A stretch of 23,778 nt of DNA from an uncultured Dorea sp. (GCA_910584265.1 CAJTZE010000049.1:1-23778), one strand, 5' to 3'. Shown: positions 1 through 7,938, counted from the stretch's first letter. Notes: generated by a model not told the origin, from the sequence alone. Numbers and translations: made by a program.

Positions 1-37
1 GGTTCAAGGTTTTATAGTATCAAGCATTTCTACATGC

Positions 38-874
38 TCATGAATAATTCAGGATTAATAAATATTGTTTTACCGCCTCGGCGCAGCCATCGTGATCGTT
101 GTCGGAAACCATTATATCACAAACTTCTTTCACACAAGGACGGGCGTTTCCCATCGCTATTCCAAGGCCTGCCGCCTTTATCATGTCCACATCATTGTCC
201 GAATCTCCCACCGCAATGGTTTCTTCTATGGGAATCTTCAAATAATCACACAGCTTCAGGAACCCAGCCGCCTTCGACATATCAGGAGCCATGATCTCCA
301 ATCCCGTTTCCTCTGCATGCACAAGAGACAGGGGCAGTTTCTCCAGAAGGCCGGAGAACTTATCCCTGAGCCCGACGGATGCGGAGTACAGGTTCATCTT
401 TTCAACAGGAACCGGATACTCCCGATATCTCTGGATAATATCATCACAGAGAACGGCTGACCGGAGTTCAATATCCTTATACCGCTCCGCATGAAAATAT
501 TCCATCCGCAGGGCATCTTTCTGGTTTACCAGATTCTGTCCTTCAACAGCAAGATATACCATCACATCCTCCAGCTCTGCAAGATCAAGAATACGGAGCA
601 CCAGCTCTTCTGGAATACAGGTCTTTGCAATCACTTCCCGCTTGATCGAATCGAAGATCAACGCTCCATTTTCACAGATGTAATACCGGATCTTCTTAAA
701 CTCCTGCTGGTCATAATCCATCAGCTCCCGGTACGAGCGTCCGGTGCATATAATAACCGTCTTTCCTTTATCGACTGCCTCGTCCAGCGCTTCCCGGACC
801 GGAACGGATATGGTATTCTTACTGGTTAAAAGAGTACCGTCCATATCAAATGCGATCAGCTTATAGTCTTTCAT
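38..874 (-). CDS. Cof-type HAD-IIB family hydrolase (sugar/nucleotide phosphatase-like)
   Basis: The 278-residue protein is a complete HAD superfamily phosphatase. Motif I is DMDGTLL with D10 (nucleophile) and D12 (acid/base). Motif II is the threonine of ICTGR (T44), followed by a large subclass IIB cap (about residues 85-195). K201 and the motif IV GDSDND stretch (223-228) complete the Mg-dependent active site. Length is typical for Cof/YidA-like enzymes, which hydrolyse small phosphorylated metabolites in the cytoplasm; the actual substrate cannot be read from sequence. GAGGGAG lies a few bases before the ATG. The gene starts 15 bases after the stop of the GpsA-like gene, so it is probably the last gene of a five-gene operon. 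I see no clear terminator in the 37 bases that remain downstream. Confidence 0.93.
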   Translation of the reverse strand: MKDYKLIAFDMDGTLLTSKNTISVPVREALDEAVDKGKTVIICTGRSYRELMDYDQQEFKKIRYYICENGALIFDSIKREVIAKTCIPEELVLRILDLAELEDVMVYLAVEGQNLVNQKDALRMEYFHAERYKDIELRSAVLCDDIIQRYREYPVPVEKMNLYSASVGLRDKFSGLLEKLPLSLVHAEETGLEIMAPDMSKAAGFLKLCDYLKIPIEETIAVGDSDNDVDMIKAAGLGIAMGNARPCVKEVCDIMVSDNDHDGCAEAVKQYLLILNYS

Positions 875-889
875 CTTCTGCTCCCTCTT

Positions 890-1927
890 TTACATTTCCT
901 TCTGAAATTCTTTCCATGGTATATTCAGCTCCGCTCCCTCATTCAGCAGTGCATTCACATGCATCAGCAGCGGAAAATCGGATTCCTGCACCTTCCCTGC
1001 TTTTGCAAGCGCCTTAACCGCACGTGCGGTTCTGGTTGCAATGACCACTGCTTCAAGGGTCTGCCCCTTTAGCCGCCGCAATACCTCTTCCATCGGCAGT
1101 CCCTTTCCAAGAAGCAGCCCCACTGTCCTGCTTCTGCCGGCCGCAACCGTCACATTCAGATCCCCGGCCGCATACATAATATTATCCATTCCGCCTCCCA
1201 CAATCCGGAGCAGCTCAAGCATCTCTTTCACGCTCTGCTGGAATAATGCCGCCTCAGAATTATGATGGTCAATCCCGTCATCTCCTGCCTTCTCTGCCAT
1301 TCCCACTGCCAGCGCAGTCCCCAGAGCATAGCCGTTCTTCAAAGCTACAGCACACTCCAGTCCGGCCACATCCTTTGTCAGGCTGATGATGTAGTAATCC
1401 GTGGCAAAAAGGCTTCTGATCCACCTTAAAATATCCATATCAGGACCGCAGTATCCTACAAAAGAGGGGTCATGGTCTGCCAGATCCCTTGCGGTACAGG
1501 GCCCGCCGATTGCATACAGCTTGAGCCTGCTTTCCTCTGGAAGCTTTTTCTTCCAATATTCTGGATAGGTCAGCATGGTTCCGTCCTCCAGATCCAGCAT
1601 TCCCTTTGTGACGGAAATAACCGGAACCCGTTCATCCAGCGCAGGCAGGACCTCGTCCCCAAACCAGTCCACGCCAAAGCTCGAAACTCCGCATACTACC
1701 AGCTCTGCACCTTCTAATGCCTGCCCTCTCTCTGCGTTTTTATAGTAGTGTATTCCCTCATGCAGAGTCCGCAGGAGATTCACATGATAGTTGTCCTGCC
1801 TGAGCCTGTCAATAACCCCATCATCCAAAGGACTTCCCACAAGCCGGACCTCATGTCCGTTCTCAAACAGGGGAAAGGTTAATGCCGATGCCATCTGCCC
1901 TGCCCCGATCAATGTTACAATACTCAT
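890..1927 (-). CDS. GpsA-like NAD(P)-dependent glycerol-3-phosphate dehydrogenase family protein
   Basis: The chosen start gives 345 residues: AAGGAGG lies five bases before the ATG at 1927. A longer in-frame reading to 2035 would overlap the upstream thioesterase and has no such site. The N-terminus has a Rossmann motif (GAGQMA, residues 8-13). K108 in SVTKGM and K197 in ALKNG match the two conserved lysines of the GpsA family, and GDL at 256-258 followed by RSRT matches the substrate-binding C-terminal domain. The expected reaction is reduction of dihydroxyacetone phosphate to glycerol 3-phosphate for phospholipid synthesis. The protein departs from canonical GpsA in the dinucleotide loop and the GGPCTA segment (141-146), so it may be a paralogue acting on another hydroxy-phosphate. 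The family is clear but the substrate is inferred. Confidence 0.85.
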   Translation of the reverse strand: MSIVTLIGAGQMASALTFPLFENGHEVRLVGSPLDDGVIDRLRQDNYHVNLLRTLHEGIHYYKNAERGQALEGAELVVCGVSSFGVDWFGDEVLPALDERVPVISVTKGMLDLEDGTMLTYPEYWKKKLPEESRLKLYAIGGPCTARDLADHDPSFVGYCGPDMDILRWIRSLFATDYYIISLTKDVAGLECAVALKNGYALGTALAVGMAEKAGDDGIDHHNSEAALFQQSVKEMLELLRIVGGGMDNIMYAAGDLNVTVAAGRSRTVGLLLGKGLPMEEVLRRLKGQTLEAVVIATRTARAVKALAKAGKVQESDFPLLMHVNALLNEGAELNIPWKEFQKEM

Positions 1928-1955
1928 ACTGCCTCCTTCCGGTTTTCTCGTGTTA

Positions 1956-2423
1956 TTAAAGATTCTTGTGAAGGATACGCATTTCCCTGCGCTTCTCTCC
2001 CTTTGCCCATTCAGTTTTATCCTCTTCGGTTTCAAGGATCAGCCCCGGAACTTTGGCCGGTTTTCCATCTGCGCCCAATGCAACCTCTGTAATATATGCG
2101 CAGTTGATCAGAGTCCGCAGTCCGCTTCTGTCCTCCACATAGGTTTCCACCTTCACCTCCATAGAGGTGCGCCCCACATAGGTCAGTTTCCCCTGGAGCA
2201 CGACCGCATCATCCAGATAAGCGCCCTTCAAAAACTGAAGGTGGTCGATCGATGCCGTTGTTATATTCATCCGCGAATGCTTCTTAGCGGCAAGCGCCGC
2301 CACCTCGTCAATCCACTGCATCAGCATTCCTCCAAACAGCCGTCCGGCACCGTTCAAATGGGTCATCCGCACAAGATGTACGCTTTCTACCTTCGAGTCA
2401 GCAATCCGTCTTCCTTCCTCCAT
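1956..2423 (-). CDS. Acyl-CoA thioesterase, hotdog fold (YciA/BFIT type)
   Basis: A 155-residue single hotdog-domain protein. It has the hallmark asparagine (N24), then LFGG and a WIDEVAALAAKKH helix carrying D39, the arrangement of acyl-CoA hydrolases of the YciA/BFIT group. These hydrolyse acyl-CoA to free acid and CoA in the cytoplasm and usually act as homo-oligomers. The ATG at 2423 is preferred, with AAGGAG 11 bases upstream. A TTG three codons earlier (2432) is only two bases from that site and is less likely. The gene sits 17 bases downstream of the peptidase E-like gene and 28 bases before the dehydrogenase start, so co-transcription is likely. Acyl-chain preference is not visible. 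Confidence 0.9.
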   Translation of the reverse strand: MEEGRRIADSKVESVHLVRMTHLNGAGRLFGGMLMQWIDEVAALAAKKHSRMNITTASIDHLQFLKGAYLDDAVVLQGKLTYVGRTSMEVKVETYVEDRSGLRTLINCAYITEVALGADGKPAKVPGLILETEEDKTEWAKGEKRREMRILHKNL

Positions 2424-2440
2424 ATTCTCCAACGCTCCTT

Positions 2441-3181
2441 CTATATCAGAAAAGTCCTGCCGTTTTCACAGATCGGATGCAGCTCTCCCTCTGTCATCAG
2501 ATAAGCCTCTCCACAAATCACAGGCACTTCTTCCCTTTGTACTATGTAGCTTCCGTCCGGCAGGACATAGAACTTACGTCCTATACTGTCCGGATAGGTA
2601 ATATCCTCCATCAGACGCTTTCCGTCCAGCATGTCATGTTTCACCGCCTGATAGTGGGGCAGAACATTACACTGGGTAAGCCCTAAGCCCTTCAAATATC
2701 TCTGATAGGTGTTACTGATGCTCTCTCCCGGAAGCTCCGGCTGAGCATAAACAACCTCTGCACAGTTCATGCTTCCGGCGCTGATGCCCATCACGATCCC
2801 GTCATATTCCCTGATTTTCTCAGGCAGTCCGATGCTCCAGAAAAATGCATTCTGGGTCGGCACATGGCCTCCGCCGAGGATGATCATATCATATTCCTGA
2901 AGCCTTCTTACCGTTTCCTTTCCGTTTCTGCCGTCACAAATGTCGAGACCGCTGATGGAAAGACCGGTATCCCTTAACACGGTTTCAAAATAAAAGCGCA
3001 TTTCATCATTTCCCATCCAGGCATCCGGGTCCGCCGCAATAATCAGGCATCTGGAAAAATCCCTCCAGTCTTCTTTTAGATTCTCCACCATATGATTTGC
3101 CGGATTCAAGCCCCTAAACTCCTCCGCCCCGTCACTCCGGTAGGAACCGGCGGGACTGCTTGTCAGATATAGTTTCATCAT
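2441..3181 (-). CDS. Peptidase E-like protein (S51 family, class I glutamine amidotransferase fold)
   Basis: A 246-residue protein with LGGGH at 102-106 and the nucleophile elbow GISAGS at 132-137 (S134), the signature of S51 dipeptidases such as alpha-aspartyl dipeptidase and cyanophycinase. Downstream histidines (for example H155-H161 around HYQAVKH) could supply the catalytic partner. Such enzymes release N-terminal aspartate from dipeptides in the cytoplasm. No signal peptide is present. AAAGGAGG lies six bases before the first of two adjacent ATG codons, so either could be used. The gene follows the lipase-like gene by 34 bases. Family assignment is good; substrate specificity is inferred. 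Confidence 0.87.
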   Translation of the reverse strand: MMKLYLTSSPAGSYRSDGAEEFRGLNPANHMVENLKEDWRDFSRCLIIAADPDAWMGNDEMRFYFETVLRDTGLSISGLDICDGRNGKETVRRLQEYDMIILGGGHVPTQNAFFWSIGLPEKIREYDGIVMGISAGSMNCAEVVYAQPELPGESISNTYQRYLKGLGLTQCNVLPHYQAVKHDMLDGKRLMEDITYPDSIGRKFYVLPDGSYIVQREEVPVICGEAYLMTEGELHPICENGRTFLI

Positions 3182-3215
3182 CTGTTACCTCCTTTTTGTA
3201 TGCTTCCATATGGGA

Positions 3216-4544
3216 TTACAGCCCTTTTCTTTTCAGGCCGTTTACCAGCTCCACATAAAATTCCCGCACATCAAAGTCCCGGATATTTTCCCTGTTCAAA
3301 TCAATCATATCTCCATGAGAAATGCCTCTCTTCCCGCTGGTTGTAATAAATTTATAATCCGCTCCCCACGGAAATGAGGTTTCTGACACCAGGCCGTCAT
3401 TGGGCCCGTCAAAGTACTGCACCAGATGGTGGGAAAAATTCAGAGGGAATCGTCCGCCTGAAGCTATATTTAATTTAGACCCGACACTCTGATAATATAC
3501 ATCCGGCACATCCTTTACTTCTTCATTGAAATGTGCACATGCAGATGCGGTAAGGTCTGTGACCGCCGCCATGAAATCCGGGTTCTCGTCCCCCGCCTTC
3601 CGAAGCGCCGTATTATAGGCTCCCGATACCTTATCCTTCACCGCCTGCGGGATCTTATCCAACAGATAATCCGCGAAGACACAGCCCCGGTGCGGCGTAT
3701 TGATCGTCGTCAGGGATGCTGTATAGGCAGCCATCCCCAGCATAGCAAGGGCATATCTGGAATCCAGCCCTCCTTTGGAGTGGGCGATGATATTCACCTT
3801 CCCACAGCCTGTCTCTTCTACGATCTCACGGATCCGAGCTGACAGTTCCGCTCCGCTGTCTGCCACGGAGGCCGCCGACTGATGGTTTCCGTAGAAAATC
3901 TGCGCCCCATGAGCCTCCAGCTCCTTCGGGATCCGCCCCCAGTAATTGAAATACTTATAATCCCGGAAAAACACACCGTGCACCATCAAAATCGGATACC
4001 TTGTCTCACACAGCTTCTCCTGCGCCCGTTCCTGCATGCTCCAGATCTTCTCACTCTCAAATCTGCACTCCTCCGAAGCCAGACGGATGATATGCACCAG
4101 CACGATCAGATTCGCAATAGGGATCCATCCGCAGATAATGCCGATGGCGCGCCACTTCACCCCTATCTGCGCCGAAGTCAGATATACCCGCAGAATACCG
4201 TTCCAGAATACCGCGGCCTCCGCCAGGATCACACACAGCAGATCCGCAAACCACATGCCCCTCCGGCTGAAAAACATAGCCGGAAACTCAGCCGCAAGCC
4301 ATATGACAGAGCAGGAAACGGAAATCAGAAAATAAATCAAAAGCTCGCACCCGTCCGCACAGATCCTGAGCCGGCGCTTCGGAAACTTCCTGCCGCCGGG
4401 CGCCGGCATCACATGAATTCCCAGATAACAGAGCAGACACAGCACAATATATAAGACCCCTGTATCACGCACCTGTAGAAACGGTATATTCGCCGTCAGA
4501 GTAATCAAAATCCCGCAGACAATCCTTCTCACATACTTCAACAC
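3216..4544 (-). CDS. Membrane-anchored alpha/beta-hydrolase, lipase-like (triacylglycerol lipase family)
   Basis: About 442 residues. The N-terminal ~160 residues hold several hydrophobic segments (about 5-20, 28-45, 67-90, 100-120 and 135-155) that should anchor the protein in the membrane. The C-terminal part is an alpha/beta hydrolase: MVHGV supplies the oxyanion-hole region, and IAHSKGG (S256) is the nucleophile elbow of Proteobacterial/Staphylococcal-type lipases. A late DGLVS (aspartate candidate) and SHGD (histidine candidate) complete a plausible triad. The GTG at 4544 or the adjacent TTG at 4541 is the start; AGGAGG lies four or seven bases upstream, so the two cannot be separated. 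Longer in-frame readings run through the terminator of the upstream gene and are rejected. Probable ester or lipid hydrolase on the cell envelope. Confidence 0.82.
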   Translation of the reverse strand: MLKYVRRIVCGILITLTANIPFLQVRDTGVLYIVLCLLCYLGIHVMPAPGGRKFPKRRLRICADGCELLIYFLISVSCSVIWLAAEFPAMFFSRRGMWFADLLCVILAEAAVFWNGILRVYLTSAQIGVKWRAIGIICGWIPIANLIVLVHIIRLASEECRFESEKIWSMQERAQEKLCETRYPILMVHGVFFRDYKYFNYWGRIPKELEAHGAQIFYGNHQSAASVADSGAELSARIREIVEETGCGKVNIIAHSKGGLDSRYALAMLGMAAYTASLTTINTPHRGCVFADYLLDKIPQAVKDKVSGAYNTALRKAGDENPDFMAAVTDLTASACAHFNEEVKDVPDVYYQSVGSKLNIASGGRFPLNFSHHLVQYFDGPNDGLVSETSFPWGADYKFITTSGKRGISHGDMIDLNRENIRDFDVREFYVELVNGLKRKGL

Positions 4545-4601
4545 TAACCCTCCTCTTCTCCGGCGCTCCACCGGCGCCTGCTTCCGTATACGCGGCCACG
4601 T

Positions 4602-4630
4602 AAAAAAGGACTTACCAAAAGGAAGTCCTT
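4602..4630 (-). terminator. Rho-independent terminator of the 59-codon gene, with the stop codon inside it
   Basis: Read on the minus strand, AAGGACTT pairs with AAGTCCTT, extended by CC/GG across a TTTT loop with one bulged base, and is followed by six T residues. The TAA stop of the small gene (4612-4614) lies in the descending arm. This is a classical intrinsic terminator. It should separate the small gene from the lipase operon downstream. Confidence 0.85.
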
Positions 4631-4791
4631 CTATTACCAGTATTATTTTTATCATCATTATATGATGCTTCATATTTCTTAGTAACTTCCTGAAAATCCT
4701 CCAGTGTTCTGTACTCCTTCAAATCATTCAGAATCCTTGCCCTCTCCAGTTTCCGCGCCAGATTCTCAATAACTTCTGCGTTTGCCGGCAT
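4612..4791 (-). CDS. Small protein of 59 residues, unknown function
   Basis: GGGAGGAGG lies six bases before the ATG at 4791, which is why this start is chosen over an in-frame codon at 4866 that has no ribosome binding site and lies upstream of the promoter. The peptide begins MPANAEVIENLARKLERARI and is rich in charged residues. Residues about 5-45 look helical and amphipathic, possibly two helices or a short coiled coil. The tail is polar (Asn/Asp/Lys). There is no signal peptide, membrane segment or cysteine. It has its own extended -10 promoter and its own terminator, so it is a single-gene unit. I do not recognise the family; small soluble helical proteins of this type can be regulators or partner-binding peptides, but nothing here shows that. 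Confidence 0.7.
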   Translation of the reverse strand: MPANAEVIENLARKLERARILNDLKEYRTLEDFQEVTKKYEASYNDDKNNTGNRRTSFW

Positions 4792-4836
4792 ATCGAACCT
4801 CCTCCCTAACATGTAAAGGTTAACTCTTATATGCCT

Positions 4837-4845
4837 ATTATAGCA
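4837..4845 (-). promoter_or_regulatory. Extended -10 promoter for the 59-residue protein gene
   Basis: Minus-strand TGCTATAAT: a perfect TATAAT (4837-4842) with the TG of an extended -10 element (4844-4845). No good -35 hexamer is seen 17 bases upstream, which fits an extended -10 type. It lies 45 bases before the ATG at 4791 and just beyond the stop of the superoxide dismutase gene. Confidence 0.6.
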
Positions 4846-4872
4846 TCGGACATCATAAAAATCCACATGAAC

Positions 4873-5340
4873 TTATGCCTCTATTTCCTTTATCTTTCCG
4901 CAGGCGATCCTGGCTCCTGAATCTCCTGACGGCTGCGAGCGGAAATCATCCGGCATTTCATGGATCACGACCGTCCTTCCTGCCACATCCTCCGGGAAGA
5001 AACGTCCGGTAAAAAACATCATCCACGCCTCTCCGTCACATACAAGAAGCGGCGGAAGGTCTCCTGCATGCTCCGGGTGCGGCTTGTCCTCAGGGTTATA
5101 GTGTGCCCCTGCATCCGCAAAAGAGTCCTCTCCTGTTCCGCCGCAGGCCGTTCCTTCATGGATATGGAATCCAAAAAAACCTTCTCCTGTCTCTCCGTTT
5201 CTATTTCTGATTCCTGTAACTTCCGCCGCAACAATACTTCCTCCATAGGTATCATAGAACTTCACGGTTCCCTGTAGATCCGGATAATTCTCATTTCCGG
5301 CAAGCACTGCACAGGCATCCGGCTCTTGTGGAAGCTTCAT
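4873..5340 (-). CDS. Cu/Zn superoxide dismutase family protein, no signal peptide
   Basis: A 155-residue protein with every metal ligand of the family. The copper histidines are H59 and H61 (GFHIHE), bridging H80 (AHYNP) and H127 (VVIHE). The zinc ligands are H80, H88, H91 and D94 in a short zinc loop ending HAGDLPPL. C66 and C147 match the conserved disulfide pair and R144 the active-site arginine. The expected reaction is dismutation of superoxide. Unlike most bacterial SodC proteins there is no signal sequence or lipobox, so the enzyme should be cytoplasmic, which is unusual but known among clostridial members. GGGGGAG lies five bases before the ATG. It follows the dipeptidase gene by 33 bases and probably shares its transcript. 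Confidence 0.88.
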   Translation of the reverse strand: MKLPQEPDACAVLAGNENYPDLQGTVKFYDTYGGSIVAAEVTGIRNRNGETGEGFFGFHIHEGTACGGTGEDSFADAGAHYNPEDKPHPEHAGDLPPLLVCDGEAWMMFFTGRFFPEDVAGRTVVIHEMPDDFRSQPSGDSGARIACGKIKEIEA

Positions 5341-5373
5341 ATACGCTCCCCCTTTTCAAATATTCTTCACATT

Positions 5374-6351
5374 CTATGATGATGGCAGCCTCTTTAGAAC
5401 CCGCTCCGCATTCTTTCTCCATATTCCCTCCAGCTGGCTTTCCCGGATGCCCGCCCGCTTCAAGGCATCCCACAGCCGTTCCATATTCTCCGCCTTAGGG
5501 ATATCCTCATATTCCATTCCGTCAAATCCGTCAAAATCCGTTCCGACAGCCGGAAATCCACTTCCTCCGATCTGGATCATATGCTTGATATGAGCCGTCA
5601 TCGCATCAAGCCTGGATTCCTTTCCCCCGGAAAGAAATGTTCCGTAAAAATTGAGTCCTGCTATGCCGCCTGCCTCCGAAAGACGCCGTATCATCTCATC
5701 CGTCAGGTTTCTCGGATGGTCACAGAGCGCCCGGCAGTTAGAGTGGGAAGCAATAACAGGTCCCTCCGCGCAGTCCAAAATATCCCAGAAGCTCCCGTCC
5801 GAAGCATGGGATACATCCAGGATCATCCCCAGCTCCCCGGCATATGCCGCCGCCTCCTTCCCAAACGGCGTCAGCCCCCGTTTCATAACCCTTTCATCCC
5901 TGCTGTTCGGATACCCGAAGCAATTATCAAAATTCCAGATGGGCGTCAGCAGCCGTACGCCTTTCTGATACAGTTCTCTTAAACGCTCCATCTTTCCATT
6001 AATAATGCCGCCCTCTTCCACCGTCAGAACTGCCGATATCCTTCCGGCCGCCTCATTTTTCCGGATATCCTCATAGGAACAGGCGGCTGCAAGCTCTTTC
6101 TGGTACCGCCCGCACTGTTCCTTTAGAATCCGTATCATCGCAAGGGCATCCTCATAACACTCCTCATATCCGCCCTTTGCAAAAGGCAGATAGGTAAAAC
6201 AGGCAAAAAACTGAGCTAAGGTTCCTGCCCTCTGCATCCCCGGAATACTAATACAAAAATCATTTTCCTTGATATCCACATGCTCCGCCTGCTCCCTGTC
6301 ACATCTCAGAAGCTTCCCCAGCGTATCACAGTGCAGATCGATCAGCTGCAT
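5374..6351 (-). CDS. Membrane dipeptidase family (M19, renal dipeptidase-like) metallopeptidase
   Basis: A 325-residue M19 enzyme. H7 and D9 (HCD), E112/E113 (VEEGG), H182 (DVSH) and H203 (SHSN) form the binuclear zinc site, and D272 in GTDFDG is the conserved late aspartate. R213 in DHPRN matches the substrate-binding arginine. There is no signal peptide, so it should act in the cytoplasm, hydrolysing dipeptides, including ones with D-residues in several characterised homologues. GAGGAGGGAG lies close before the ATG. It starts 41 bases after the AlkD-like gene and is followed after 33 bases by the superoxide dismutase. Confidence 0.92.
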   Translation of the reverse strand: MQLIDLHCDTLGKLLRCDREQAEHVDIKENDFCISIPGMQRAGTLAQFFACFTYLPFAKGGYEECYEDALAMIRILKEQCGRYQKELAAACSYEDIRKNEAAGRISAVLTVEEGGIINGKMERLRELYQKGVRLLTPIWNFDNCFGYPNSRDERVMKRGLTPFGKEAAAYAGELGMILDVSHASDGSFWDILDCAEGPVIASHSNCRALCDHPRNLTDEMIRRLSEAGGIAGLNFYGTFLSGGKESRLDAMTAHIKHMIQIGGSGFPAVGTDFDGFDGMEYEDIPKAENMERLWDALKRAGIRESQLEGIWRKNAERVLKRLPSS

Positions 6352-6392
6352 CTTGCACTCCCTCCTCTTTCTTCATCTCAAGCTCTCTTATG

Positions 6393-7091
6393 TCATTTTA
6401 TCTTCCATGTTCTAAGATACTTTTTTTGTTCTGCCGTAATCCGGTTACTCTCCACTGCCTTCTGGATTGCCTTGTTATGGGTCCATTTCTCCAGCCGCCT
6501 CTCCTCTATAAAGGGAAGCGCCGCCTCATACTGCTTCGCCAGCGCCGTCGCAAAATACCAGGCAATCATCATTTTCACATAATACTCCTCAGACTCCACT
6601 GCCGCCGCCTTTGCAAGATATTCTACCCGAAATTCCTCATCCAGATAGAACCGCATCAGCATCCCGATCCCATACCGGACTGTGTAGGCATGTTCCGATA
6701 CCATCCACTCATCAATCTTATGCTCCAGCTCCGGTAAATGCTTCTTAAACACCTTCGGCGCCATCATATCGCAGGTCGCCCAGTTATCCACATAGGGCAG
6801 AAATGCATCCAGTGCGCAGATACACTGCTCATAATCCTTGAACCCTTCTATCAGAAACCCGTGCAGATTATTCTCCTCATAGTAATCATGGGGAAGCACC
6901 TTCATAAATTCCCCGGCCTCCTCCGATTTTCCAAACTCTTTGGCAAATTTCCTGAGCGCCGGCGTGCGCACCCCGATAACCTTCTCCTGATCCACCGTCG
7001 GTATCAGCTTCGCATGAAAATCCCGGTACGCCAAATCCTGCAGCTCAAACAGCCTGCCCCGCACTAACTCTATCACTTCATTCCTATTCAT
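6393..7091 (-). CDS. DNA alkylation repair protein, AlkD-like HEAT-repeat glycosylase
   Basis: A 232-residue all-helical protein of the AlkD family, which removes N3- and N7-alkylated purines from DNA without base flipping. W104 and D108 in NWATCD correspond to the catalytic W-x3-D of Bacillus cereus AlkD, and R139 in VRYGIGM is a candidate for its active-site arginine. Length matches the family. AAGGAGAG lies several bases before the ATG. It heads the run AlkD-dipeptidase-superoxide dismutase, which may be a loose stress-response operon. It is divergent from the TruA-like gene across 109 bases. Confidence 0.9.
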   Translation of the reverse strand: MNRNEVIELVRGRLFELQDLAYRDFHAKLIPTVDQEKVIGVRTPALRKFAKEFGKSEEAGEFMKVLPHDYYEENNLHGFLIEGFKDYEQCICALDAFLPYVDNWATCDMMAPKVFKKHLPELEHKIDEWMVSEHAYTVRYGIGMLMRFYLDEEFRVEYLAKAAAVESEEYYVKMMIAWYFATALAKQYEAALPFIEERRLEKWTHNKAIQKAVESNRITAEQKKYLRTWKIK

Positions 7092-7170
7092 ACGTATCTC
7101 TCCTTATTCCACTAGACATCTGCAATCCCTGTCTGCTATACTGTATATCATATCACAGAGCACAAAAAAA

Positions 7171-7176
7171 TATAAT
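7171..7176 (+). promoter_or_regulatory. Candidate -10 box for the TruA-like gene
   Basis: A perfect TATAAT lies 24 bases before the ATG at 7201, in the 109-base divergent gap with the AlkD-like gene. The hexamer 17 bases upstream (TCATAT) is a poor -35, so the call rests on the -10 only. The same gap holds AT-rich overlapping -10-like hexamers on the minus strand (about 7131-7150) that could serve the AlkD-like gene, but none is convincing. Confidence 0.4.
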
Positions 7177-7200
7177 AAGAAACTTTCAGAGGTGTAGAAT

Positions 7201-7938
7201 ATGAGAAATATCCGATTAACTATAGAATATGACGGAAGCCGGTATCAGGGCTGGTCCCGTCTCGGCAAAGACGAATCTACCAATACGATTTCAAACAAAA
7301 TCATAGACGTTATCCGGAAGATGACCGATGAGGAGCCGGAATTATGTTGCGGCATGCGCACCGAAGCCGGGGTTCATGCGTACGGCCAGATCGCGAATTT
7401 CAAAACCGACAGCGATATGGATGTTGTGGAGATTCAGCGTTACTTAAACCGCTACCTTCCCATGGACATTGCCATTACGGATGTAAGGCTGGTCCCTGAG
7501 CGTTTTCATGCGCAGCTGAACGCCCGGGCCAAGATTTATGTATACCGTGTCACTATCAATTCTGTCCCCAGCGTATTTGACCGCAAATACGCCTTCCACA
7601 GCTTCCGGCGCCCGGATAAGTCTCTAATGGAAAAGGCCTCCCGTTATCTTACAGGGGAGCATGATTTTAAGAATTTTTCCTCTTCAAAGCAGAGTAAATC
7701 AACCGTCAAAGAACTCTTTAAAGTAGAGATTTACGAAGATATGGAAGAGATGCAGATTACCCTTGTGGCGGATGACTTCCTGCACAACATGCAGCGGCTG
7801 ATCACAGGCACACTGCTGGATATCGGAATCGGAAACAGGCCGGCAGAAGTTATCAAAGCTATATTTGCAGGGGAAGCTGAACCCAGCGCCCCCTGCGATC
7901 CAAAAGGAATGTATCTACAGGAAATTATTTATAAATAA
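7201..7938 (+). CDS. TruA-family tRNA pseudouridine synthase with Asp-to-Glu change at the catalytic position
   Basis: A 245-residue protein of normal TruA length. The fold is well kept: N-terminal TIEYDGSRYQGW, the RT-AGVHA loop (53-60), ARAKIYVYRV with the conserved tyrosine, FLHNMQRLITGTLLDIG with the conserved arginine, and a C-terminal PKGMYL motif. TruA converts uridines 38-40 of the tRNA anticodon stem to pseudouridine. In the family the catalytic loop reads GRTDAGVHA; here it reads GMRTEAGVHA, with E55 (codon GAA, 7363-7365) at the position of the essential aspartate. The gene stands alone rather than beside ribosomal or ECF-transporter genes, where clostridial truA often lies, so it is probably a second, diverged copy. 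AGAGGTG precedes the ATG. It ends tail-to-tail with, and overlaps, the FIVAR protein gene. Confidence 0.85.
   Translation: MRNIRLTIEYDGSRYQGWSRLGKDESTNTISNKIIDVIRKMTDEEPELCCGMRTEAGVHAYGQIANFKTDSDMDVVEIQRYLNRYLPMDIAITDVRLVPERFHAQLNARAKIYVYRVTINSVPSVFDRKYAFHSFRRPDKSLMEKASRYLTGEHDFKNFSSSKQSKSTVKELFKVEIYEDMEEMQITLVADDFLHNMQRLITGTLLDIGIGNRPAEVIKAIFAGEAEPSAPCDPKGMYLQEIIYK

Noticed and set aside
1791..2504. 237-codon plus-strand open frame across the dehydrogenase, thioesterase and peptidase genes
   Set aside because: It spans three convincing genes on the other strand and shows no domain or start signal.
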